Source: Candidatus Foliamicus numerosus
GTDB lineage: Bacteria; Pseudomonadota; Gammaproteobacteria; Steroidobacterales; Foliamicaceae
DNA length: 64,000 bases
Reading direction: 5' to 3'
Assembly (NCBI GenBank): GCA_028285945.1
Contig: JAPYNE010000022.1
Coordinates: forward strand, 143,180 to 207,179
Positions within the stretch are counted from its first letter, which is position 1. Each line of letters starts with the position of its first letter. Shown one piece after another: positions 1 through 7,089 of this stretch. The notes beneath the pieces were generated by a model, which did not search any database, was not told the origin of the DNA, and saw only the letters and a list, made by a program, of their open reading frames with translations. A program made the position numbers and the translations under genes.

Positions 1-2010
1 TTCGTCGTATTCGGAATCCAGCCAGGTGTAGCCCCAGCGCATCGTGAGGTTGTCGGTAAGGATCGCAGTGGTATCGATTTCAAAGCCCGTGATCTTGGCG
101 GCGGAGGCATTCTCCGGGCGGGTGCCCAGAACCGCGCCTTCGCCGGGCGGCAGATACTGCGTGGTGATCTGTTTATCGCTGAAATCCTGGTGGAACACAG
201 CGCCGTTGAAGCGCAGCCGGTTGTCCATCCAGCTGGTTTTCCATCCGAGCTCATAGACCGTGATTTCCTCGGCCTCGAAGCGGTACACCTCCGGATTGTC
301 GTACCCCTGCGGCCCCACCAGCGTGCTGACTCCCGCAGGCTTCACGCCGCGCGAAACGGAGCCGTACCAAGTTTGCTCGTCCGACGGGCGGTAGCGCAGC
401 ACCAGCTTGGGAACCAAGTAGCTGTCATCAACCTCATCGGTGTTCTGCGGCCCTTCCCGCGGCACGAACACTTCCTGCGGTTTGCCGCCATCCCGCCAGA
501 AGAGATTGCTGATCAGCGTGCTGCTATTGGGGCCGGAAATGTCCAGTTCCTCGCTCACGTAACGCGCCTCGAGACCCACGTCCCAAGCCTCGGTGAACTG
601 CCAATCGACCAGGCCGTACACGGAGAAATGTGAGGTTTCCCGATCCCAAGGATGGTTGACCCGAGGGAGCTCGGTGCCCACGCGCGCCATCCAATGGCCG
701 CAACTGATGGGCAGGGTCGGATCCATGGAGAACGGCGCCCGGAAGCCTTGCATGATGCAGGTAATCGAGTATTCGTCCAGGTGGGTGTCGTCGGCCCAGT
801 GCAGCCCGCCAAATACCCAAGTCCAGGGGCCGTCGCCAGTGGATCTCAGCCGGATTTCCTGACTGAAAAGATCGGTCTTGGTTTCAAACTCGACTTCGCC
901 CGCCACGCTGGTGCCGAATGGGCGAACCGGCGCGGATGCGTCGCCGATGCGCTGCGAATCGAAAAACTGCACCGACTCCACCGTGCCGACATGCGTGATG
1001 GAGGTCAGCAAGGCGCCGCCGAACTCGATTTCCGCGCGCAGATGGCCGCGCACCACGTCGCGGTTGGTTCCCGGATAATCCTCGCCGGTGCGCGGGTCGG
1101 GCGACAAGGTCAAGCTCAGCTCGTCGATGCTGGCGACCGGCCCAAAGGGCTGCTCCACTCCGGTTGCAAGCGGAGACCATACAACGCCAGCGCCCTCGCG
1201 CGGCGCCGGCAGGAACGTGCGCTGCTGGGACGCCGTGGATGCCGGGGGGCCGAACTCGTCGTCGGTGAACTCGAACCGGGCCGTCAGCCGCACTGAATCC
1301 GAAACGTCAAGCGCCGCCGTTAGCGTGGCGCCTACTCCTTCCTGGCCGCCAACCTCGGCACCGGTGATCTTGTTCTCGTAGAAGCCGTCCTCGCTCCAGA
1401 CGGCCGCGTTGAAGCCCATGAAGAAATTATCGCCGAGCGGGCCGCTGGCCAGCGCGGTGAGTTCGTGCTTGCCCTGGGCTGAAACATCGACGGAGACCTT
1501 GGCCCGGCGCTCCTCGCTGGGGCGGCGGGTGACGTAATGGATGGCGCCGCCGAAAGCGCTGCGGCCGAAAAGCGCCGACTGCGGGCCGCGCACCACCTCG
1601 ATGCGCTCCACATCGATCAGCCTGGGGTTCACGGTCAGCGAGCTGCCTGAGGTGCGGATGGCTTCGCCGGAAATATCCACGTCGTCCAGCAGCACCGCCA
1701 CGTTGGGGCGTCCCCGGGTGGGCGAAAGGCCGCGCATGACCACGCGCACATCCTGCGGGCCGAAGCCTTTGTCGAAGATGATTCCCGCGCTCTGGCGAGC
1801 GATATCCTCAAGGCTTTCTATGCCCTGCACTTCCAGATCTTCCTGGCTGAAGGTGGTGATGCTTATGGGCACCTCCTGCAGCGATTCCTCGCGCTTGCGC
1901 GCCACCACCACGATTTCCTCGAGATCCTGCGCGTATATCGGAGCCGCCAGCGCGACCGCGCATACTCCCGGAATCAAGCATTTGAAGTGCTTCTTGCGGA
2001 GTTGTGTCAT
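1..2010 (-). CDS. TonB-dependent receptor, C-terminus cut by window edge
   Basis: Outer-membrane receptor that would import a ligand using TonB energy. From the ATG at 2010, 670 codons stay open to base 1, so the last part of the barrel lies outside the window. Residues 1-27 form a Sec signal peptide ending near IYAQ. A TonB-box-like stretch LEEIVVVARKR follows, then a plug domain with the family hallmark IEVVRGPQSALFG and RGLSPTRGRP, and then barrel sequence rich in aromatic and acidic residues. No ligand can be assigned from sequence. It is divergent from the mevalonate genes, 55 bp away. A G-rich stretch (GGGGG) about 9 bases upstream may serve as ribosome site. The family call is firm; the substrate is unknown. 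Confidence 0.93.
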   Translation of the reverse strand, partial: MTQLRKKHFKCLIPGVCAVALAAPIYAQDLEEIVVVARKREESLQEVPISITTFSQEDLEVQGIESLEDIARQSAGIIFDKGFGPQDVRVVMRGLSPTRGRPNVAVLLDDVDISGEAIRTSGSSLTVNPRLIDVERIEVVRGPQSALFGRSAFGGAIHYVTRRPSEERRAKVSVDVSAQGKHELTALASGPLGDNFFMGFNAAVWSEDGFYENKITGAEVGGQEGVGATLTAALDVSDSVRLTARFEFTDDEFGPPASTASQQRTFLPAPREGAGVVWSPLATGVEQPFGPVASIDELSLTLSPDPRTGEDYPGTNRDVVRGHLRAEIEFGGALLTSITHVGTVESVQFFDSQRIGDASAPVRPFGTSVAGEVEFETKTDLFSQEIRLRSTGDGPWTWVFGGLHWADDTHLDEYSITCIMQGFRAPFSMDPTLPISCGHWMARVGTELPRVNHPWDRETSHFSVYGLVDWQFTEAWDVGLEARYVSEELDISGPNSSTLISNLFWRDGGKPQEVFVPREGPQNTDEVDDSYLVPKLVLRYRPSDEQTWYGSVSRGVKPAGVSTLVGPQGYDNPEVYRFEAEEITVYELGWKTSWMDNRLRFNGAVFHQDFSDKQITTQYLPPGEGAVLGTRPENASAAKITGFEIDTTAILTDNLTMRWGYTWLDSEYDE

Positions 2011-2065
2011 TTTGTACGGCCCCCAAGCAGCCAATACCAATTCCCCCGGATTGTGCCATAAGTGG

Positions 2066-4366
2066 ATGGCCGGTTTCTTTTGTATAATCGCCCGCGCTTT
2101 GAAAGGCTCGCGCATCCCCGGTTTCTATCGCCTGACGCCGCGCGAGCGGGTTCAGACGGCTCATGAGCACGGCCTGCTGAGCGAAGCGGATTGCAAAGAC
2201 CTGAACCGGGGGCGCACCACCTTGGACGCCACGCTCGCCGACCGGATGATCGAAAACGTGATTGGCGTGCTCGGCCTCCCGGTGGGCTTGGGGCTGAACT
2301 TCCTGATCAACGGGCGCGAATACGTGGCGCCTATGGCGGTGGAGGAGCCCTCGGTCGTGGCGGCGCTCAGTTCCGCCGCTAAGCTGGCGCGCGAAGCAGG
2401 AGGCTTCCGGGCCGAGTCCGACGATCCGGTGCTGATCGGACAGATCCAAGTGCTGAACGTTCCCGATCCGGCGCATGCGGCCGCCGACCTGCACTCGCGC
2501 CGCGAGGAAATCATCCGCCTGGCCAACAGCATTCACCCGCGCATGGTGGCGCGCGGCGGCGGGGTGGTGGATGTTGAGGTGCATCGCCGCGCGATGCCCG
2601 GCGGCGACGGGGAGATGCTGGTGCTGCATCTTTTGGTTGACACGCGCGACGCCATGGGCGCCAATCTGGTCAATAGCATGTGCGAAGGCGTATCGGCGCT
2701 GGTGGAAAGCATGAGCGGCGGACAAGTGTTCATGCGCATTCTCTCCAACCTGAGTGATCGCGCTCTGGCCCGCGCCGAAGTGGAAATTCCTCTGGAATTG
2801 CTGGCCCGCAAGGGGCAAAGCGGCGAGGATGTGCGCGACGGCATCGCCATGGCGGCCGAACTGGCTGCCGTGGATCCGTACCGCGCGGCCACCCACAACA
2901 AAGGCATCATGAACGGTGTGGATGCCGTCGCCCTTGCTACCGGCAACGACTGGCGGGCCTTGGAGGCGGGCGCGCATGCTTGGGCGGCGCGCCATGGCCA
3001 TTACACGGCGCTGTCGAAATGGTGGAGCAACGACCAAGGCGCCCTTTGCGGACGGCTGGAGATGCCTATCAAGGTGGGCATCGTGGGCGGCTCGCAGGAA
3101 GCCAACCCGGCCACGCAGCTTTTTCTGCGCATGATGCGCGTGGAGTCGTCCCAGGAACTGGCGCAGGTGATGGCCGCCGTGGGCTTGGCGCAGAATTTCT
3201 CGGCGCTGAAGGCGCTGGTGACGGAGGGCATACAGGCGGGGCACATGACGCTCCACGCGCGCACTGTGGTGAAAGCCGCCGGAACGCCGCCGGAGCTGTT
3301 CGACCAAGTGCTGGAGCGGCTGATCGGCGATGGGGATGTGAAGGTCTGGCGGGCCCGGGAGGTGCTCGGCGAGCTGGAGCGGCAGCGCGAGCTTCCGGAC
3401 ATGGACGAGGCGGCCAGGAAACGCCTGGGCGTGGCCAGGGGCAAGCTGATCCTGCTGGGCGAGCATGCCGCGGTGTTCGGGCAGCCGGCGCTGGCCTGCC
3501 CGGTTCCGGTTCATGTGCGAGCTCAAATCAGCGACAGCGAAGACGGCATTCACATGGTGGTTCCCGCGTGGGGCTTGGAATACCGGTTGGCGCCCGGCCG
3601 CAAGCGGCGCCCTTGGGAGCGCTCGGCCTACCAGATCCTCGAGGAGCTCGGCCTTGAGGACGAGCACATGCGCATTTCGGTGTTCTCGGACCTGCCGCGC
3701 GGCATGGGGTTGGGCTCGTCGGCCGCCATGGCGGTGGCCATCATCCGCGCCATGAGCAAGCGTTTCAAGCTGAACCTGAGCGTTGAGCGCGTCAACGAGA
3801 TTGCTTGGCAATGCGAGCAGTTCGCGCACGGCTCGGCCAGCGGCGTGGACAACACGGTGTCGGCCTACGAAACCACCATGCTCTACCGCAAGGGCGAGCC
3901 GCCCGAGGTCCGGCCGGTGATCGCCGGCGCCGACACTTGGCTGGTGATTGGGATCAGCAGCGAGGAAAGCCTCACCGCCGTGACCGTGGAAAATATCAAT
4001 TCGGCGCGGAGCCTCAACCCCGGCCCCTACGACCGGATATTCAAGGAGATCGGGGACTTGGTGGAGGAAGCGCGCAGCTGTCTGGAGCAGGGGCGGCTTG
4101 AGCAGCTGGGCGACCTCATGAACATCAACCATGGCTTGCTCAACGGGCTGCAACTGTCCACGCCCGAACTGGAGCAGCTGGTGGATGCCGCGCGCATGGG
4201 CGGCGCGCTGGGCGCCAAGCTGACCGGCGGGGGAGCAGGCGGCGCCATGGTGGCCTTGTGCGCCGAATCCTGCGGCCCGGTCCGCGACGCCCTCGAAAAG
4301 GCCGGCGCCAAAACCATTTCGCTGAAGCTTGCCGCCGGCGGAGGGCAGGTGGAGCTGGTGCCGTGA
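2066..4366 (+). CDS. Fused class II HMG-CoA reductase and mevalonate kinase
   Basis: One 766-residue chain carries two steps of the mevalonate pathway: HMG-CoA to mevalonate, then mevalonate to 5-phosphomevalonate. Residues about 10-440 match class II reductases of the Pseudomonas mevalonii type: MIENVIG with the catalytic Glu, DAMGAN, THNKGIMNG with the Lys, GNDWRALEAGAHA with the Asp, and GHMTLHAR with the His. Residues about 455-766 are a GHMP kinase: GKLILLGEHAAVFG, PRGMGLGSSAA and TGGGAGGAM. Both halves have the normal length for stand-alone enzymes and no stop or frameshift lies between them. Start choice: the ATG at 2066 has a poor ribosome site. A TTG at 2099 would give the standard reductase N-terminus (KGSRIPGFYRL) and sits just after a TATAAT, so it is a real alternative. 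The stop overlaps the next start by GTGA. Confidence 0.93.
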   Translation: MAGFFCIIARALKGSRIPGFYRLTPRERVQTAHEHGLLSEADCKDLNRGRTTLDATLADRMIENVIGVLGLPVGLGLNFLINGREYVAPMAVEEPSVVAALSSAAKLAREAGGFRAESDDPVLIGQIQVLNVPDPAHAAADLHSRREEIIRLANSIHPRMVARGGGVVDVEVHRRAMPGGDGEMLVLHLLVDTRDAMGANLVNSMCEGVSALVESMSGGQVFMRILSNLSDRALARAEVEIPLELLARKGQSGEDVRDGIAMAAELAAVDPYRAATHNKGIMNGVDAVALATGNDWRALEAGAHAWAARHGHYTALSKWWSNDQGALCGRLEMPIKVGIVGGSQEANPATQLFLRMMRVESSQELAQVMAAVGLAQNFSALKALVTEGIQAGHMTLHARTVVKAAGTPPELFDQVLERLIGDGDVKVWRAREVLGELERQRELPDMDEAARKRLGVARGKLILLGEHAAVFGQPALACPVPVHVRAQISDSEDGIHMVVPAWGLEYRLAPGRKRRPWERSAYQILEELGLEDEHMRISVFSDLPRGMGLGSSAAMAVAIIRAMSKRFKLNLSVERVNEIAWQCEQFAHGSASGVDNTVSAYETTMLYRKGEPPEVRPVIAGADTWLVIGISSEESLTAVTVENINSARSLNPGPYDRIFKEIGDLVEEARSCLEQGRLEQLGDLMNINHGLLNGLQLSTPELEQLVDAARMGGALGAKLTGGGAGGAMVALCAESCGPVRDALEKAGAKTISLKLAAGGGQVELVP
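2083..2088 (+). promoter_or_regulatory. TATAAT -10-like hexamer at the reductase-kinase start
   Basis: A perfect TATAAT preceded by TG lies between the two candidate start codons (ATG 2066, TTG 2099). No good -35 is visible 16-18 bp upstream. If it is the working promoter, the transcript would begin near 2095 and translation would have to start at TTG 2099 almost without a leader. It may instead be a chance match inside the coding region. Confidence 0.3.
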
Positions 4367-4887
4367 GCAGCCCCGAAAACCTGGTGCTGGTGGATGCAAA
4401 CGACCGGCGGACCGGCGTGGCGGAAAAGATGGAGTGCCATGTGGGCGACGGCCTGCTTCATCGCGCCTTTTCGGTGTTCATCTACAGTCCGGACGGGCGC
4501 GTTCTGCTACAGCAGCGCAGCGCCGCGAAACCGCTCTGGCCCCTATACTGGTCGAATGCCTGCTGCGGGCATCCCCGGCCCGGCGAGGCGGTGCGGCGAG
4601 CCGCCAGACGGCGCACCCGGGAGGAATTCGGCATTGATTGCCAACCGCGGTTCCTCTACAAGTTCCGCTACCAGGCGCGATACTCCGAGCATCTCTCCGA
4701 ACACGAGCTCTGCCATGTCTTCGAGAGCGACCACGGCGGCGACCTCAATCCGGACCCTGCGGAAATTGCCGCTTGGCGCTGGGTTGCTCCGGATGCGCTA
4801 ACCCGCGAGGTCGAAAGCCACCCCGAACGCTTCTCCCCTTGGATGAAGCTCGAGTGGGCCGAAATCCGCCGCCGAAACCGCTCATAA
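4363..4887 (+). CDS. idi: Isopentenyl-diphosphate delta-isomerase, type I
   Basis: Interconverts IPP and DMAPP, the last step before prenyl chain assembly, in the cytoplasm. The 174-residue protein has the Nudix-like type I architecture: the catalytic Cys in NACCGHP, the metal/acid site in HELCHVFE and the terminal HPERFSPWMKLEW. The start is the GTG at 4363, which overlaps the TGA of the reductase-kinase gene (GTGA), implying translational coupling and a two-gene operon. An upstream in-frame extension reads through the kinase gene in another frame and is not credible. HMG-CoA synthase, phosphomevalonate kinase and diphosphomevalonate decarboxylase are not in this window. Confidence 0.94.
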   Translation: MSSPENLVLVDANDRRTGVAEKMECHVGDGLLHRAFSVFIYSPDGRVLLQQRSAAKPLWPLYWSNACCGHPRPGEAVRRAARRRTREEFGIDCQPRFLYKFRYQARYSEHLSEHELCHVFESDHGGDLNPDPAEIAAWRWVAPDALTREVESHPERFSPWMKLEWAEIRRRNRS

Positions 4888-4933
4888 GGCTTGCTGGCCG
4901 CACAGGAGAATCCCCGCCCTGTGCTCATCCCCG

Positions 4934-5253
4934 CCTCTTGGGCGGCGCATGAATCCGTTTTTAGGGATTGGTGGGGGTGCTGTCTTGTTCCCTTGCCCTC
5001 TGATTGGCCCTTGCCTCTTGGGAGGCGCATGAACCTATCCATGAGGATTGGCTGGGCGTGCTTTCTTGCTTCCTCGCCCTCTGCTTGCCACTGCCTCGCG
5101 GGAGACGCATGAATCCGTTCTTGGAGATTGGCTGGGGGTGCTGTCTTGTTTCCTCGCCCTCTGCTTGCCCCCGCCTCGCGGGAGACGCATGAACCCATCC
5201 TTGGGGATTGGCTGAAGGTGCTGTCTTGTTTCCTCGCCCTCTGCTTGCCCCCG
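4934..5253 (+). repeat. 80-bp tandem array of half type A elements
   Basis: The motif CCTC(T/G)(T/C)GGGaGaCGCATGAA recurs at 4934, 5014, 5094, 5174 and 5254, exactly 80 bp apart; the fifth copy opens the full hairpin element. Each unit contains the left half of a type A element (GGGAG, four bases, ATGAACC/ATGAATCC) followed by about 50 bp ending in the arm sequence. In the first three units a 27-codon frame opens at that ATG and closes with a TGA overlapping the next ATG (ATGA). The fourth unit has an early TGA after eight codons. Unit sequences have diverged, so the array is not brand new. Confidence 0.9.
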
Positions 5254-5342
5254 CCTCGCGGGAGACGCATGAACCCATCCATGGGGCTCGGCTGGGGCAT
5301 CCTGCCCCAGACGCTCCCGCGAGGCGGGGGCAAGCAGAGGGC
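5236..5342 (+). repeat. Type A hairpin element, copy 1
   Basis: Left arm 5236-5264 and right arm 5314-5342 are perfect 29-bp inverted repeats, ending in CGCGGGAG/CTCCCGCG. Between them come the conserved ACGCATGAACCCATCC block, a small hairpin CCCA-TCCA-TGGG, and an inner hairpin CTGGGGCA-TCC-TGCCCCAG. The outer part of the arms (CTCTGCTTGCCCCCG) is unlike the arms of the other copies but equals the sequence repeated in the adjoining 80-bp array. Confidence 0.9.
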
Positions 5343-5379
5343 TTTAGCGGGCGCGGGCCCGGGGATTGCGCCTGCTAAA

Positions 5380-5512
5380 GGCCTCCTGCGCATTCCCTTA
5401 TCCCGGAACTTGTGGCGGCAGTGCGCGCCAATCGCTTGGCGCGCACACCGCCACAGAGCCCACAGGGATGTGCTTGCCGGCGTCTCCGGGACAAGGGAAT
5501 GCGCAGGAGGCC
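5380..5512 (-). repeat. Type B hairpin element, full copy
   Basis: Inverted arms 5380-5406 and 5486-5512 (27 bp, one mismatch) enclose an inner hairpin of about 19 bp per side (5411-5454, starting TGTGGCGG) with one bulge. Read on the minus strand the order is arm, CCGGAGACGC, a small hairpin CACA-TCCC-TGTG, GGGCT, inner hairpin, arm. This is the same order as in type A (GGGAGACGC, CCCA-TCC-TGGG, GGGCT, inner hairpin), so A and B look like branches of one element family. Confidence 0.8.
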
Positions 5513-5615
5513 GAGGGGCTGGCAGCTTTCCTAAGGAGCCCGCATGGATGCGCTTGCCGGCATCTCCGGGGAGGCAGGACGGCGAGCAGCCGGAGGGTTG
5601 GCAGCTCCTAAGGAG
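5513..5615 (-). repeat. Partial type B unit
   Basis: GAGCCC(A/G)CA.GGATG(T/C)GCTTGCCGGC(G/A)TCTCCGGG occurs in the full B element from 5456 and again here from 5536, exactly 80 bp apart. The flanking GGCAGCTTTCCTAAGGAG at 5521 recurs as GGCAGCTCCTAAGGAG at 5600. On the minus strand the unit carries the small hairpin CGCA-TCCA-TGCG but no closing arm, mirroring the half units of the type A array. Confidence 0.65.
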
Positions 5616-5649
5616 TTCGAGGAGTGCGCTGGCGGGACGGAGGCGGCGG

Positions 5650-7038
5650 TCAGGAGTGGATGCCGCCTAGGGCGAGGGTCGCCGGATCGAGGATTTTCGC
5701 CAGTTCCTTCTTTGAGAGGTCGGTTTCATCAGCTGCCACCTCGAGAATCGGACGGCCTTCGGCGTAGGCCTTCTTGGCGATTGCCGCCGCCTTGTCGTAG
5801 CCGATGATCGGATTCAGCGCGGTCACCAGGATCGGATTGCGCTCCAGCACGCCTCGAAGCCGCTTCTCATCGACCGTGAACCCTGCGACCGCCTTGTCCG
5901 CCAGCATGACGCAGGCCCGCGACAGGATCAGGATGCTTTCCAGCATATTGCGGGCAATCATCGGCAGCATCACGTTGAGCTGGAAATTGCCGGCCTGCGC
6001 GCCCACCGTGATCGCCGCATCATTGCCGATCACCTGGGCCGCCACCTGCATGACGGATTCACAGGCCACCGGGTTGACCTTGCCGGGCATGATGCTGGAG
6101 CCCGGCTGCAGCGCCGGAAGCTCAATCTCGCCCAAACCGGCCAGCGGCCCGGAATTCATCCAGCGCAAGTCGTTGGCGATCTTCATCAAGGCCACCGCCA
6201 AGACCTTCAGCTGCCCGGACAGCTCAACGACCGTTTCCTGGCCGGCAAGGGCCGCGAAGCGGTTTTCCACGGGTTCAACCACAAACCCAGTCTTCTCGCT
6301 GATCCATCGGCAGGCATGCCCCGCCATGTCCGGATTGGCGTTAATGCCGGTGCCGACCGCCGTGCCGCCCAGCGCAATTTTGCGGAGCCGTGTTTCCAGC
6401 ACGACCGCAATCCGGTCGGAGCAATCGCGCGCTTGCGCCGCCCAGCCCCCCATTTCCTGGCCGAGCGATATGGGCATGGCATCCATCAGATGTGTGCGCC
6501 CGGTCTTGATTAAGTCCTTTAATTCCTCGGCCCGGCCTTCGATGGCATCGGCCAAGTGGCCCAAGTCTGGCAGAAGCCTTTCCTTCACTTCCAAGCCGGC
6601 GGCCAGATGAAGCGCCGAGGGAATCACGTCGTTGCTGCTCTGCCCCATGTTCACGTGGTCGTTCGGATGCACCTTGAGCCGGGCGCCGCTCGCCACGTTT
6701 GCGATCACCTCGTTGGCGTTCATGTTGCTGCTGGTTCCGGAGCCGGTCTGAAACACGTCCACGGGGAAGTGCTCGTCGAAAATGCCGTGCATGACCCGAT
6801 CGGAGGCGTTGATGATGGCGGTGGCCCGCGCCTCGTCGAGCAGGCCCAAGCCCCTGTTCGCCGCCGCGCACGCGCCCTTGATGAGGCCCAGCGCCCGGAT
6901 GAACGCCCGCGGCATAACCTTGCCGCTGATCTGAAAGTTTTCGACGGCGCGCTGGGTGCCGGCGCCCCAAAGCGCGTCAGAAGGCACTTTCAACGTTCCC
7001 ATGCTGTCGCGTTCCGTTCTGAATTTGGCCATCGGCAT
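5650..7038 (-). CDS. fumC: Fumarate hydratase, class II
   Basis: Iron-independent fumarase of the citric acid cycle (fumarate to L-malate), a cytoplasmic homotetramer in this family. The 462-residue length is normal. Landmarks in order: ERDSMGTLKVP at the N-terminus, TGSGTSSNMN, HVNMGQSSNDVIPSALH, GRTHLMDAMPISLGQE with the catalytic His, and the superfamily signature GSSIMPGKVNP with the mobile-loop Ser. The start could be the ATG at 7038 or the in-frame ATG at 7032; GGG about 8-10 bases upstream favours neither strongly. It is divergent from purB with only 51 bp between the start codons, so the promoters must overlap closely. The 3 prime end abuts the type B repeat. Confidence 0.96.
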   Translation of the reverse strand: MPMAKFRTERDSMGTLKVPSDALWGAGTQRAVENFQISGKVMPRAFIRALGLIKGACAAANRGLGLLDEARATAIINASDRVMHGIFDEHFPVDVFQTGSGTSSNMNANEVIANVASGARLKVHPNDHVNMGQSSNDVIPSALHLAAGLEVKERLLPDLGHLADAIEGRAEELKDLIKTGRTHLMDAMPISLGQEMGGWAAQARDCSDRIAVVLETRLRKIALGGTAVGTGINANPDMAGHACRWISEKTGFVVEPVENRFAALAGQETVVELSGQLKVLAVALMKIANDLRWMNSGPLAGLGEIELPALQPGSSIMPGKVNPVACESVMQVAAQVIGNDAAITVGAQAGNFQLNVMLPMIARNMLESILILSRACVMLADKAVAGFTVDEKRLRGVLERNPILVTALNPIIGYDKAAAIAKKAYAEGRPILEVAADETDLSKKELAKILDPATLALGGIHS

Positions 7039-7089
7039 TTCCCGGTGAAGTATGATGCGCGCTTGGTGGAGTATAGCCGCGCACTTAAG

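Larger units (their letters stand above)
4888..5649. other. Repeat-filled convergent intergenic region
   Basis: This 762-bp stretch between the 3 prime ends of idi and fumC has no convincing gene. It holds an 80-bp tandem array pointing right (4934-5253), a full type A hairpin element (5236-5342), a full type B element pointing left (5380-5512), and a partial type B unit (5513-5615). The two families therefore face each other. Long open frames across it on both strands are explained by GC bias and repetition. Confidence 0.8.

Noticed and set aside
1808-4399. 863-codon open frame antisense to the reductase-kinase gene
   Set aside because: It is rich in Arg, His, Gln and Ala without domain motifs and lies opposite a gene with full catalytic motifs; GC bias at third positions keeps the antisense frame open.
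4934-5253. CRISPR array
   Set aside because: Whole 80-bp units are repeated with diverged but alignable interior; there are no unique spacers, no short palindromic repeats of usual length and no cas genes.
4668-5393. 241-codon minus-strand frame across the 80-bp repeats
   Set aside because: It begins in repeats and ends antisense to idi; its repeated peptide merely reflects the DNA repeats.
6556-7089. Longer purB start upstream of 7090
   Set aside because: The extension lies antisense to fumC and does not resemble PurB.
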